Assembly (NCBI GenBank): GCA_033807775.1
Contig: CM066327.1
Span: 92,092,295 to 92,156,294 of the forward strand
Direction: 5' to 3'
DNA from: Saussurea involucrata
Taxonomy: Eukaryota; Streptophyta; Magnoliopsida; Asterales; Asteraceae
Length of the DNA: 64,000 nucleotides
Part shown: in pieces, positions 34,634 to 46,428 of the stretch
Position numbering within the stretch: the stretch's first letter is position 1
Layout: each line of letters starts with the position of its first letter
Position numbers and translations under genes: made by a program
Notes under the pieces: generated by a model
The model's input: the letters and a program-made list of their open reading frames with translations, nothing else
Databases searched by the model: none
Told to the model about the DNA's origin: nothing

Positions 34634-35945
34634 TGTAACACCCCGTTTCCCAATTTACGTGATTTAACTGTCTCTTTTGGGGTTGAGTTAATTTTTGGGT
34701 CGTTATGTACGTGTTCAGGAATCTAGGGGCCAGTTTATCAATTTTGTAAGATGAGGGTGTGTGTTTGGCATGTATGTAAAGGGGATGGAAACCCTAAACA
34801 CCCTCATTTGCAGCCATTTGTTTCTTTAGCAAAGAAGAGAGAAAAGAGAAAGGGATTTTCGGAGTTCTTGTGAGCTGCTGTGAAAGATCGACCGATTCTC
34901 CTTCGTTAACCGTTGGATCGTCGTGAAATTTGGACAGCGACTTCACGACCCTCTAATCTACATTCTGACCGGAGGGATTTGGCATCGGAGTTCCCAGTAG
35001 AGAGAACCAAGTGTCCGAAGTTGCTGTATTTTCCAGGCGAAAGATTTGGTGATTTTGGAAGATTCAAGTTGTGAAAGGTTCTAGGAGGATTGTTGTTCGC
35101 GGTCTAGAATTGCAAGGTATGTGTATTATGTTTAGAAATCAATAGAAATGGGGTGTATGAAATGGGATGTTTGGCAAAGTTTTATGGTATTTGGACTATC
35201 CTAGCTATGTCATTTCGGGATGAGAGTTGGGATAGAATTAGAGTTCCATTTTTGGGCTTGTTATGTTATGTGTATGTATGAATGTTATAGGTGGTACGAG
35301 GTGATTATTATACACTGTGAAGTACTTGGTAATTGACATCTTGACAGGTGAGTACTCTACCTATATTATGTAAGTTATGTGTATGTAGTTGGATTGCATG
35401 TGTGATTATGTGTATGTTGGCTTTGCCAAAGGAAAGAGTACCTATGGTGGTAGTAATACCCCTAGGGAATATGTTATGTATGAAGAGGCCTGGTACCAGT
35501 GTCTAGTTATGACCTTCCTTATTGGCTTTGTGCCTTAAGGAATGGAAGGATGTTACATGTATGTGATTGCTATGTTTATGCGAGTATGTATGCATGATGA
35601 TATGTGGTATAGGTGCGTGCTCACTAAGCGAAAGCTTACCCCGTTGTTATTCATCTTTTAGTGGCAGATACATCTTCGAAGAATAAAGGAAAGGCTCCAG
35701 CTTGAAGCTTTTGGATTTGCGGCAGCTCAGCAGCTTATATTTTCTTTTGATGAATGATAGTTTTGGATTCTCTAAGCTTTTCAGTTGAATATTGTTTGTC
35801 TCAAACTTATTGGTTTTAAGTTGCAAACTTGTACTCTTTTCTATAAGATTATGGGATTTTATCTAAATGTTTTAATTACAATCTTCCGCTGTATTTTAAG
35901 GTTACTTTCCGTTAAATGAGTGTTTTAAAGATAAGGGATGTTACA
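34634..35945 (+). repeat. Element D 3' LTR
   Basis: 1312 bp, preceded by the purine tract AGTGGGGGAGAGT and followed by AGGGG. Confidence 0.95.
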
Positions 35946-35950
35946 AGGGG

Positions 35951-36674
35951 TGCTTTTGGAATCTTTTATAAGATTCTTCTTAAGATGTCTTGATTGCTCA
36001 TGATTCAGCATCGTCCCATATAAGGTAGCAAGGGTCATTGATCTTAGATCTTTTGACAGCTTGAGACACATAGAATAACTGTGCCCGCTTTCAGGTAAAC
36101 ATTCTAGAAACTTTGTCAGCACTTCAAAGTTAGAATATTCCTTACCAACAGTTTTCAGATCTATTATTAAGCAATTAAAACGTTGGTGAACTTCAGAGAG
36201 AGTCTCATTCTTACCACAAATGAAACTTTCATACTGTCTTACCAGGTTGATCTTTCGAGAGTCCTGGACTTCAGCAGTACCTTCATACTGAACACATATT
36301 GTGTCCCACATTGCTTTTGAGGATTTCAGGTTCATGACGGAATGGTAGACTTCGTCAGGAAGAGCCATGGATAGTATGGATCTGGCTTTTGTGTCGATAG
36401 CCACTTTCTTCTTATCTTCGTCAGTCCACGTATGAACTTCTTTGGGTACTAGCCTTTCTGGAATAGCAGGTCTATTCTCAGCGGCAGGTACTGCGGCATC
36501 AATTCTTACAGGAATAAATGGGCCGTTTTCAAGATAATAAGGCATAGTAGGGTCTACACCTTCTAAGAAGTGAGTCATCCTATTTTTCCATAGATTAAAA
36601 TTATCTCTGGAGAATCTAGGGGGTTTTGCAAGAGAACCATTGTCGATATAATTTGTGTTTGTGTTAGTAGTCAT
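35951..36674 (-). pseudogene. Element C Gag, N-terminal UBN2-type domain
   Basis: Begins at the ATG at 36674 (M-T-T-N-T-N), about 80 bp inside the 5' LTR of C. The Copia Gag (UBN2) landmarks are FSRDNFNLWKNRMTHFLEG, KARSILSMALPDEVYHSV, SSKAMWDTICVQYEGT and a LTKFLECLPE segment. It forms the particle shell. The frame is interrupted after about 240 codons by element D and resumes at 28004. Confidence 0.85.
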
Positions 36675-36743
36675 TTTTCAGAAATAGCAAGGAAGAGAAA
36701 TCTTAGTATAGATTAGATCTTGTTTATGAGTTTAAACAAATCC

Positions 36744-36755
36744 GCTCTGATACCA
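36744..36755 (-). other. Element C primer-binding site
   Basis: The minus strand reads TGGTATCAGAGC, complementary to initiator tRNA-Met, 2 bp from the 5' LTR. Confidence 0.9.
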
Positions 36756-36757
36756 CT

Positions 36758-37727
36758 TGTTGGTCCCGAAGGGCTATACAAGTTTGTAGAAGGGGGGGGG
36801 GGTTGAATACAAACACAGATTTTACTTTTCTAAATTGTTTATTGATAAATCATTAACAATTTACAGCTTGTTGCGGAAACAAGATTAAGGATAAATCCTA
36901 AATCTAAACAAGTTGGAACACTAAGTTTTTTGCACTAAGAAGGAGAAGGAAATTACTAATAATAACCTATCTCAAGATAAGAAGGATGAACTTGTCCAGA
37001 GTTAGCAAGTTACTTCAAAATGAAGTGAGTTCTTCTTCTTATATACTGCATGCATTTAATGCATTGCAGTTTACACTTTACACGTGGCAGCAGCTGATTT
37101 GTTGCATGTCATTGACCTTTGTTGACAACCTAAGTAGCCGCATGTTTGAACAGTGTAGTATCAGAGTGGTTGTACGAATTCAGATAATAAGGAGGTTCTT
37201 TTTCTGACATATCGTACGGAGATGTGCAAGGGTGGTTTAAGACAAAAGTACTTTGTATGGAGGACTTCATGATCAGCTTTTCGTTGATTCAGCGATCTAT
37301 CATTCTATATCAGCGAATGATAGAGTTCAGCGATAGCTGAAGTCTTGTACTTGATACTTCACGTTGAGTGGACAAATCTGAGTCTTCGCTGATCCGCATC
37401 AGTTCATTAGGAGACTTGTCGCTAGTTCTTGAGCTTGATCTTTGACTTCAGCGTAGAACCTATGTTGACGTGAAACTTGTCTTCAGGGATCATAAGTAAA
37501 CAACTAACTTATCAGCGATCACCATAAGTACTGAACAGACTCAGAGTATTATGGTGAACAGTTTCACTGAATGTTTAATCTAAAGAGCGAGAGTTCCTAT
37601 CAGCGGTACTGGAAGATCTTAGTACTTATCAGCGATAGTGAAACTCTGATACATATTGTTTACTTACAATTTTCACTAAGTATATTAGAGTGGGTCATTA
37701 TCAAATCACTGAGGGTTTGGATCAACA
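36758..37727 (-). repeat. Element C 5' LTR
   Basis: 970 bp, followed by the target duplication CAAGG. It shares TCAGCG motif clusters with its partner at 16756-17727. Confidence 0.92.
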
Positions 37728-37732
37728 CAAGG

Positions 37733-38155
37733 TATTACAACATTTTCACTCCCCCTTAAATGATGCAAGTAAGTTTGAAAAAAATGATTTTCATCATCTA
37801 AGGGTTTGTGGTTGAAAAACAGATTAGAGAACTTACCTTGTGATCTTCAAGTAAGGAGCACAGGAAATCAACACTTACAAGCTTAGTCAGAAATGCACAC
37901 TCCCCCTATTCTTGTGCATACTAGTTAGTTTGTACTCCCCATGAGACTATGAACACACCTCATGCAGGCATAGATATCATAACAAGAAATAGAAAGTAAC
38001 AAAGAGAATAAACAATGAAAAACAACAAAGACATGAGAATAAAATATTTTAGATTGAGAATAGAATGAGATGAAAATTTGTATGTATCAATCTAGATAGA
38101 GATAACTAGATTGAACTACACATATTTCCATCCATTATATGATCAATATAGAATA
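37733..38155. other. Element B spacer after RNase H with polypurine-like repeats
   Basis: No gene. The minus strand contains AAGGGGGAGTG near 37746-37757, AGGGGGAGTGTG near 37899-37911 and a weaker CATGGGGAGTA near 37936. These resemble the true polypurine tract of Sireviruses and occupy the same relative position as the array in element H. Confidence 0.55.
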
Positions 38156-39328
38156 TTAAACTTTCATGTTCAACATGCCGAGCTGGGATACTAAGAAATT
38201 AAATCGTTTTTCATCCAAGGCTTTCGTAAAGAGATCGGCAAGTTGAAACTCAGTTGTGACAAAGTATAATTCAATCGTACCTTTTTCAACAATGACTTTG
38301 ATGAAATGATACCTTATGTCTATGTGTTTGGTCTTTGTATGTTGGACCGGGTTAGCTTATATTGCAATTGAACTCTCTCTATCACAGTAAATGGGGATCT
38401 TCTCATACTTGAAGTCATAGTCAGACAGTTGAGTCTTCATCCACAGAACCTGTGAACAACAACTGGCAGCGGCCACATATTTTGCCTCTGCAGTTGATGT
38501 TGAAACATAGTTCTGTTTCCTCGAGGACCAACTTACTAGTTTATCATCCAAAAACTGGACATGACTAGATGTGCTCTTCCGGTCTAGCATACTACCTCCA
38601 TGATCGGCATCAGAATATGCAGTGAGTTCAAATCCTGTTCCCTTCGGATACCACAGACCAAGGTACGGTGTCCCCTTCAAATATCGAAAGATTCTTTTAA
38701 CAGCACTTCGATGTGATACTTTTGGTTGTGCCTGAAATCTTGCACAGAGACATGTTGCAAACATTATATCTGGACGACTTGCCGTCAGGTACATTAATGA
38801 GCCTATCATACCTCGGTAATTCTTAACATCTATATATTCACCAAGTGGATCCGGACCTATTTTAGATCCAGGAGCCATAGGTGTACCAATAGAGGTATAG
38901 TTTTCCATCTTAAATTTCTTCAAGATGTCAAACACATACTTTGACTGGTTGATGAAGATACCTGTTGAGAATTGCTTGACTTGTAATCCAAGAAAGAAAT
39001 TAATCTCTCCCATCATACTCATCTGGAATCTAGTCATCATTATACCCGAGAACCAAATACACAATCCACGGTCAGTTGAACCAAATATAATATCATCAAC
39101 GTAAATTTGTACTAGAAGGATCTCACCATTTTCATGCAGAGTGAAGAGAGTTGTGTCGATTTTACCTTTTCGAAAGCCAGCAACAAGTAGGTAGGTAGAT
39201 AAGATTTCATACCAGGCACGAGGGGCTTGCTTTAGACCGTAGAGAGCTTTGTCAAGTATGTAGACGTGATCTTGTTTATCTTTGTCCACAAAACCCTCTG
39301 GTTGAGAAACATATACTTCTTCTTTCAA
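38156..39328 (-). pseudogene. Element B RT (rest) and RNase H
   Basis: Starts after a frameshift at about 39328 within RT. Landmarks: ALYGLKQAPRAWYE, catalytic YVDD in QIYVDDIIFGST, AYSDADHGGS, STAEAKYVAA and the terminal QLGMLNMKV. An in-frame TAA at 38357 lies inside RNase H; homology continues to 38156. The protein cannot be made intact. Confidence 0.85.
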
Positions 39329-41286
39329 ATACCGTTCAAGAAAGGAGTCTTCACGTCCATTTGATAGACAGTGAAGTTTTTGAAAGCGGCAAATGCAAGA
39401 AACGTCCGTATTGCCTCTAAACGAGCCACCGATGCATACGTCTCATCATAGTCGATTCCCTCTTGTTGCCTATACCCTTTGGCTACAAGGCGTGCTTTAT
39501 TTCTCACAACAATCCCATCTTTATCTTTCTTATTCTTCAGGACGCACTTGGTACCAATTACTGTTTTACCTTTGGGTCTAGGAACTAATCGCCACACGTT
39601 CAATGCTTCAAAAGAATTCAGCTCATCTTGCATGGCAATGATCCAATCCGGATCTTCCAAGGCTTGTCGAACTGTTGTAGTTTCAACTTGACTTAGAAAA
39701 AGCGCGTAAAGGACTTCGTTAGCCGTTGCAGATCTAGTCTTTACAGGTTCGGAGACGTCACCAATGACTTGTTCAATGGGGTGACTCTTAGTCCATCTTG
39801 AAGCATGAGGATGGACAATTATAGCACCATAGTTGGGATCCACTAAGGTAGGATCTTTATCAAAATTCAACTCTATTGTCAAGGCAGGTTCCGGTTGTCG
39901 GGCAGGTTCATTGACAGGAGTGTCAACAGGAACTGCTTCCGGTTCTGCTTCAGAAGATGACTCACGTTGAGTTGCAGAATCCTCACCATTGGCGTTAGAA
40001 GTTATACCTGACGAAGAAGCACCATTCGTGGATACATGTTGTGTTTCTTGTGGAGATGCCATATGCGTGTTACTTGAAGACGTAGCAGGAGTTGTTGCAC
40101 CAGATGAAGGAGTAGTCAGTTCTGGTGAAGGCCCTGACAATGTAGCATTAACTGGTGGTGTGGCAACATTGCTCCTGTTAGATGTAGATGAAGTAGGTTT
40201 ATCACTACCGAAAAAATCATCATAAAAATATTCAAACAATAAATCAAGATCATTAGTTTTAGAGTTAGAAGTGGATGCTTGATCCTTGTTTGAAGATCTA
40301 GTCACCATAGGACGAATTTGTCCAGATGCTAGTACTCCAGATATTGCGGGTTCTGTACTATTTTGAACAGAAACCATTTCTTCAGTTTCATCAAATCTGA
40401 CATTTACGCTTTCCTTCACAGTTCTAGACGATTTGAAATAGACTCTGTATGCTTTTGACGTGAGCGAGTATCCGATGAAAACGCCCTCAATACCCTTTGG
40501 ACTGAATTTGTTCAAGTTGTCCTTGTCGTTCAGCACAACACACCTGCATCCAAACACACGAAAGTAGTGTATTACAGGTTTTCTATTATTAATCAGTTCA
40601 TATGGAGTTTTACCAAACGGGCGATGGATTATAGAACGGTTTTGTGTATAGCATGCCGTAGCAACAACTTCAGCCCACAAGAACAGAGGTAGATCAGCAT
40701 AAGACAACATCATTCTGGCAGCTTCAACAAGTGTGCGATTTCGTCTTTCAATGACTCCGTTCTGCTGAGGAGTTCTAGCCGCAGAAAACTGATGAGATAT
40801 TCCTAATGATTTAAAGAAATCATCAAGAGTCTTGTTCTTGAATTCTGTCCCGTTGTCTGACCTAATAGTCTGAACTGTTTGTTGACGGTTTACTTGAAGT
40901 TGTTTGATTAACGAGATGATCAAGTCAGGTGTTTCATCTTTTGATCGAAGAAACTTGACCCAAGTATATCTCGAATAATCATCGACAATTACTAACACGT
41001 ATCGTTTGGCACTGACACTCTGAGTCTTCATCGGACCACAGAGATCCATATGAAGGATTTCTAAAGGTTTGTGTGTGCTGGGTTCGGGTTTCGGTGGATG
41101 AGGAGCTCGCTTTATCTTCCCCTTCTCACAAGCAATACAGAAGTTGTCTTTCTCAAACTGCAAAACTGGTAGACCTATAACTAAATCACCCAACGTTAGC
41201 TTTTGAATGTAACGAAAGTTGAGATGAGATAGTCGTCTATGCCATAACCAACTCTTTTCCAAAGTTGCCTTAGTCAACAGACACAC
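39325..41286 (-). pseudogene. Element B integrase and start of RT
   Basis: 653 codons. Integrase HHCC motif (HRRLSHLNF ... CIACEKGK, residues about 15-55), core D in HMDLCGPMK (about 78), D in IRSDNGTEFKN (about 142), E in PQQNGVIERRN (about 180). A Ser/Thr-rich linker spans about 310-480. RT begins near residue 540 (MQDELNSFEALNVWRLV) and includes ARLVAKGYRQQEGIDYDET. It ends at a frameshift right after the MDVK motif. Confidence 0.87.
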
Positions 41287-41337
41287 GTCATTCTTCGGCT
41301 TAACCTTCGATAGATCAATGGTGTAAAGATTTGACTT

Positions 41338-41640
41338 TCACGAACCAACTAGAAGTTCATTTCCTCCATCGGTTAGAATTGCACACCGAGTCTTCTTGAA
41401 ATGGACTTCTAGGTCTTTATCACAAAACTGACCTATACTAAATAAGTTATGCCCTAAGCCTTCAACATAATTCACTTTAGTTATCCTGACGTTGTCGGCC
41501 ACAATATCTCCATAACCCATGATTGGAGCGTAATGATCATTTCCAAACTTAACTTTCCCTCCATCGTGTTTCACAAAATTGCTCAACAACTCCTTCCTTC
41601 ATGTCATGTGTTTTGAGCAACCAGAATCCAAATACCACAC
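41338..41640 (-). pseudogene. Element B protease
   Basis: Retropepsin-like segment. The active site YLDSGCSKHM lies near 41605-41635, followed at once by a TGA. The rest reads KVKFGND and GLGHNLFSIGQFCD, ending at another TGA at 41338 before the integrase frame. Confidence 0.75.
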
Positions 41641-41663
41641 ATGACGGAGTTCCAAAATGGGAT

Positions 41664-43785
41664 TTAAACAGTTTTAGGTACCCATTGCCAATTGGGTCCT
41701 TTCGGGTTAGGAGAATTAACCTTTTTCTTTGAATTATAGTGGTTATAATATCTATTTGAATAAAAACGATTTGAACCATAGAAGTTATAACCAAACCATG
41801 AAGAATAATCAGACATGCAGATAAAATCATCTACACCACAAGAAGAGCAACAAATTTGATCATGTGCTAAATTAATCAGTTGTTGCATTGAAGAAATCTT
41901 GTAAGGAATAACAAGTTTTTGTTTGTTTGAGGCAACACGATTACTAACATCAGAAACGAAAGTGTTTTTCTTGGAATTAAAAGCGACAGTAGATGATTTT
42001 CTCTGGGCCACATCATGTGTGAACTCCTTTATTCTCCACTCTACCCGCGAGTTGTTTCTTAAATTACGATCTGAAATGGAATCATGATAAGAATCGTAAG
42101 CGTAGGAATATTGAACTTTAGAAGATTTAGATTTGCGCTTATTTTTCTTCTTTTTCTTTTTCTTTTTCTCAACGGTTTTAGAAGATTCCCCCTCGAAGAA
42201 ATTCTCCTTGGGTTCCTCTTCCTTGACCATAAAATCAGAATGATCTGGAAGTTTAGCACTAAAGTCAAAATTAACATCCTTTTGTTGAACTTGCTTATCC
42301 TTCCATTCACAAGGAGTGTCAATAACATGATCAACTTTAATATCATTGGAAGAGGAGTTATGAGAGAAGTCACAAGAATTTTCATTAACAGGTTGTTCCT
42401 CTATCTCAATGGAACCAAAATCATCCAAGTCATCCGCCATCATGCTTCTATTAATAGTATTGCCTATGAAGGCTTTGCATGAGGAAGCATCTGAATCAGA
42501 GGAAACTTTGCTAGCAAACTCTGTCATAGCTTCAGTGGATAAACTTGTCAATTTTCCCATCAGTCTTGAGATTTCATTTTGAAAGTATTCTTTATTGGAC
42601 TCAAGATGATTTCTCTCTTTGATCAAAATGTTTTCTAAATCAGATATTTTCTTTGAAAGAAAAACATTTTCAGTTTCAAAAGATGTTCTTTCGAATTTAA
42701 ATCTCTCTCTTTCTTTCTCAATATTTTCTTTTTCAGGAAATAACTTTTTCTGAAAATCAGAGACTTGTTTTGAGAGATTCAAACATCTAAGTTCAAGAGA
42801 TTTCTTTTCTTCTATGGTTTTTGAAGACGAAACAGAAACAACCTTTTCAGATTTGTCATTCATGGTATTTATCAAAACAGTTATCATCACTTCCTTTTCA
42901 ATATCAAAAGCAAGTTGATCGTCATTTCTGACTTCTTCAATTTTGCTTTTAATATTCAATTCAAGATCGACAAGCTTCTGTTCAAGCACCAAGGGAGGAT
43001 AATATATTTTTCCTTCAAGATCGACAAGCTTTTGATACAGTTCCCTTTGGTGGCTGAACAATATAGCTTTCAAAATAGTCATTAGGCAAGGTTTTCTTAT
43101 CTTGCATTGCCTTCCTATTTGCCTGATCATAAATATAAGGAAGTTGTATGGTTACAGTTGTCTTTCTTTTAACTTCTTCCTCAACTCCTTGTTCCTCCTC
43201 ATTAAGCCATTTAATCTTGAATTTAGGATCTTTTAGATACTTAAGCCATCGAAACTTGTATAAACAAGGTGCCTTTTTCAAAGCATTCTCCAAATAACGA
43301 GGATTGTCATATCCCACACCCCATTTGGAGTTGTAATATCTGAAATTCTTTGGCGTGTTTAGAAAAATGGTTTGTTCAGATTGACCAAGTTTATACAGTT
43401 TCGCTTCTAGATCACTTGCCTTTTCAGACAATTCGTTATTAATATCTTTGTAAGATCGCAACATTTGTTCAAGTTCATTCTTCCTATTTTCAGCAATTCT
43501 TACATTTTCTCCCATTTCATCCATTCTTCTTCGGAAATAAGTTCGAGATTTTTCGATCTCAACCCGTTCTATTTTCAAATCATCATTTAACTTTTTATGG
43601 TCAATGATTGTCTGTCTTTGAAGTTCAATATTTTTATGTGCTTTTATGAGTTTCTCGCTTTGTTCATCGAGTTTTAATTGAAAAACATTAAACTGATTAC
43701 CAAAATGATTAATAGTGCAGAGATCTACCTCATCTGTCTCAGGCGCCGCATCAGCCTCTGAATCCTCATCATCTCTGCTCATCAA
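41664..43785 (-). pseudogene. Element B Gag, coiled-coil and CCSSCG portion
   Basis: Two overlapping frames (43785-43015 and 43130-41664) joined by a frameshift near 43050. It is long, charged and heptad-like over most of its length (QRQTIIDHKKLNDDLKIE; later LSKKISDLENILIKERNH), so a coiled coil is likely. The C-terminus has QQLINLAHDQICCSSCG, a Cys cluster also present in element H, and ends GPNWQWVPKTV before a stop just ahead of protease. Long coiled-coil Gag is typical of Sireviruses. Confidence 0.75.
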
Positions 43786-45019
43786 GCCGTATCTTCCTCT
43801 TCTTCATCATCTGTCTGGTCCAACCAAAACTCTTCCTCCACTGGAAGCTCAATTCCTGACTCTTTCTGTTCAGCTAACAATGCCTTCTGCTTGTAGTAGT
43901 CAGAATTCTTCACTTTCGGTTTCCAGCAATCTTTGGAGAAATGACCGGTTTTCCCACAGTTGTAACACTTTTGATCTTCATCCTTTTTATCACCACACTT
44001 CTTCACCTCCGGCCTTTTACCATCTTCCTTATGATCATCAAACTTCTTTGACTCAATCCGATTCTTGTGTTCAAAGTTTTTAGAACCAGATGAGTAACGT
44101 TGGTTATTTGATCCAGGAGTTTTTACAAATCTGTGTTGAAAGGCCTTGGAAAGAAGTATCATAGCCTGCCTTAAGCTTTCTGCTTCATCCAAGTCAGCTT
44201 GGACTAACTCATATTCTTCTCTCTGAACACTCTTGCCCTTAGCTTTTCTTGACATCAATGCTAACGGTTCACTATCAAGCTCATCTTCTTCTCAGACCCC
44301 ACCATCTTCTTTTCCTTCTTACCATTCTTCTCATTTTTCATCAACTTCTTCCTTTTCAGCTCAGCATCATCTTCATCTTGTTTTAAGGTTTCAAACATTT
44401 GTTGTAACGGAAGAGAATCCAGTTGAGAATTCTGTTTCATTCTATGAGCATACTTCTTCCACTCGGGCTGAAGCACGTTCAAGAACTTCACATTAGTCTC
44501 CATGATGGATTTTGATACTTTGTAACTGTTGAGATCATTTAGGATAGTTGTGAAACTATCATATGCTTTATCTAAACTCTCACCCTCCTTTTGCTTGAAA
44601 TTCTCATACGTATTGAAGACATTTGAGATTCTCAGCTGGTTTTCCACTTCTGACCCTTTGTATAATTTGATAAGTTCATCAAACATACCTTTACCTGTTT
44701 CACTCAAACTGTCAACCTTTCGATTTATGTCGTTGGTTAAGGCTTGCGTAACCAATGATCTAGCCGCTTTATCGGTTTTGTATCTCAACAAATTGTCACC
44801 CGTGTAGTCCTTTGGATGAATAACTAAGTTATTACCATCTGGGTCGTCTTCACGAACCTCTCCTAGAACCCCGTTTATCAAGGATTCATGGATAAGAGCT
44901 CCATTTTCTTGTCGTTCAACGTAGTCAAGAAATCTGTCTTTCCAAATTTTAAAGTCTTTCGGGAAAATAACAGGTGGTTTATCTTTTGAACCAATAGTCA
45001 TCATATCTCTGGCAGTCAT
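43782..45019 (-). pseudogene. Element B Gag, N-terminal UBN2 domain and zinc knuckle
   Basis: ATG at 45019 (M-T-A-R-D-M-M). The UBN2-like core contains FPKDFKIWKDRFLDYVE, KAARSLVTQALTNDI and LNVLQPEWKKYAHRM. A frameshift near 44285 leads to a second segment (44258-43782) with one CCHC knuckle (CYNCGKTGHFSKDC), which binds genomic RNA. The end overlaps the next frame at 43782-43785. Confidence 0.83.
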
Positions 45020-45106
45020 TTTGGATTACTTGTTGTTGATCGTTAAAAATCTGATTAATCTGATTAGGAGTTACTTTTAAAGTTTCAAGTTTATGTCTCA
45101 ACACAC

Positions 45107-45380
45107 TTAAAGTCGCAACCCAAACCAGGTCGCAATTGCACTGAAGTCGCAACACTGAAGTCGCAACAGTTGAAGTCGCAACAATCGAGGTCGCAATAAC
45201 TGAAATCGCAATAATCGAAGTCGCAATAACCGAAATCGCAATAGGTAAAAATTCACCCGAGTCGCAAATGAAGGTGCGATTTGGTACTGTTCAAAGTGTA
45301 ATGGATTGCGATTTGGGGCAAGTCGCAATAGACGATTGCGATTTGGGAGCCAAGTCGCAATAGACGATTGCGACAATGAT
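45107..45380. repeat. Element B leader array of GTCGCAA units
   Basis: About 14 copies of GTCGCAA or ATCGCAA spaced about 15 bp apart (unit like GAAGTCGCAACAATC), then two inverted pairs GTCGCAATAGACGATTGCGA. It lies between gag and the 5' LTR, in the leader RNA. Confidence 0.8.
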
Positions 45381-45775
45381 GAAGGTTAGTGGATTCCGAT
45401 ATGTATGAAGATTCAAGGTCGAATCTTCAAAACATATCGGATGAGGCTGAAATTTGGTGGGTAGGTTCGCGAGGCTATTCTGAGCAACTTTAGAACTTCA
45501 AGTTTTCACCAAAAACCAACAGAAAATGGGTTTTCGATCCAACATAGTGTGCAGAAAGTTAAAGTACGAAAATGAAGAAAACTATCCAATCTGAGCTTCG
45601 ATCCTTGTGTTTTTGTGGAATAAAACACACAGGGCTATCCTAGAAACAACCCTTGATCAATTCCAATCCATTAGAAGAACTCTAATGGCTAAAATCAATC
45701 AAAAATTGAAGAAAATGAAAAACACTCAAAAATGGAAATATTTCACTCAAACCTAATCAAATCAAAGATTTACAA

Positions 45776-45787
45776 GCTCTGATACCA
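45776..45787 (-). other. Element B primer-binding site
   Basis: The minus strand reads TGGTATCAGAGC, complementary to initiator tRNA-Met, adjacent to the 5' LTR. Confidence 0.9.
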
Positions 45788-45789
45788 AT

Positions 45790-46033
45790 TGTGATCCCAG
45801 AACAAGTAATCAATCAATATAAACATCAAAGGAAGCCATCTCTATATTCAATAAGATCAAAGTAGCTCACAATTACAATGAAGAACTCTCTTGAGTGTGT
45901 GTGGCTACTATGTGTATGAAATGACCTAATTCCCTAAAGGGAAAGAAGCAAACTATATATACATAGGGTATAGAATACCCCTATTACAAAAATGGTCCCT
46001 CTACTTGGTATAATAAACATTTAAGCACTAACA
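45790..46033 (-). repeat. Element B 5' LTR
   Basis: 244 bp, with three differences from 11271-11514. It is short for a Sirevirus LTR. Confidence 0.9.
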
Positions 46034-46048
46034 TTATACATATACAAA

Positions 46049-46054
<6 letters not shown>

Positions 46055-46103
<49 letters not shown>

Positions 46104-46104
46104 A
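46055..46104. repeat. Compound (AT)n(GT)n microsatellite
   Basis: About 25 bases of TA followed by about 25 of TG, immediately right of element B, which inserted into this AT-rich tract. Confidence 0.95.
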
Positions 46105-46224
46105 CACACGTGGACATACCAATTTTACGGATACATACATGTTAAGTTAAAACTTTAATAGTTATTATTTATCATTTTGAATAATATATTTATCTTTTAA
46201 GGTTTATTATCTTTTATTAATATA

Positions 46225-46428
46225 AGGAAAATTAATTAAAATACCCTAACTTTGACCCTGACTTACCAAAATGCCATAAATCTCTTTCGGTTTACAAAAA
46301 TCCCACAAAAATCCGCGATGGGGCCCGCGATCGCGGGCTAGGCCTACGTGGCACCCCGTGTTTGGCTAAAGTGTCCCGCAGAGCCCCTCAACTATGGCCG
46401 AAGTTAGGGTATTTTAATTAATTTCCCT
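46225..46428. mobile_element. 204-bp TIR element (MITE) with GC-rich core
   Basis: The 28-bp terminal inverted repeats (46225-46252 and 46401-46428) differ at one position; they contain ATTAATTAAAATACCCTAAC. They are flanked by the 7-bp direct repeat TAATATA (46218-46224 and 46429-46435). The core, in contrast with the AT-rich ends, is GC-rich and contains the palindrome GCCCGCGATCGCGGGC. There is no ORF. Superfamily not assigned. Confidence 0.75.

Larger units (their letters stand above)
28005..35945 (+). mobile_element. Element D: Tekay-like Gypsy chromovirus nested in C
   Basis: LTRs 28005-29315 and 34634-35945 (1311 and 1312 bp; about 11 differences by eye), TGTAACACC ... TGTTACA. The perfect duplication AGGGG is at 28000-28004 and 35946-35950. 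The primer-binding site TGGTATCAGAGCC (29318-29330) and polypurine tract GTGGGGGAGAGT (34622-34633) are both intact. A single frame encodes Gag, protease, RT, RNase H, integrase and a chromodomain-like end, with two TAA stops. It sits inside element C's gag. Confidence 0.95.
16756..37727 (-). mobile_element. Element C: Sirevirus-type Copia element nested in B
   Basis: LTRs 16756-17727 and 36758-37727 (972 and 970 bp, about 11 substitutions apart plus a poly-G length difference). Both ends are TG...CA, flanked by the perfect duplication CAAGG (16751-16755 and 37728-37732). The primer-binding site (complement of GCTCTGATACCA, 36744-36755) and polypurine tract (AGGGGGAGAT, minus, right of 17727) give minus orientation. 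The order is Gag (36674 onward, interrupted by element D), protease, integrase, RT, RNase H (to 23047), spacer, then the extra ORF (22033 to 17996). TCAGCG and CGCTGA words are scattered through LTRs, spacer and coding parts. Confidence 0.92.
11271..46034 (-). mobile_element. Element B: full-length Sirevirus-type Copia element, split by nested insertions
   Basis: The 244-bp LTRs at 11271-11514 and 45790-46033 differ at 3 positions. TATAC flanks both sides if one extra T is assigned to the LTR end (the target is an AT tract, so this base is ambiguous). A primer-binding site (reverse complement of GCTCTGATACCA at 45776-45787) and a polypurine tract (AAAGGGGGAGA, minus, just right of 11515) set the minus orientation. 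The order in that direction is leader repeats, Gag (45019 to 41664), protease, integrase, RT, RNase H (to 38156), then the extra ORF (15625 to 11549). Element C (16756-37727) interrupts the spacer between RNase H and the extra ORF. Gag and pol carry several stops and frameshifts. Confidence 0.9.

Noticed and set aside
45107..45380. Regularly spaced GTCGCAA units resembling a CRISPR array
   Set aside because: The repeat is only about 7 bp, the spacing is about 15 bp, the sequence is in a plant retrotransposon leader and there are no cas genes.
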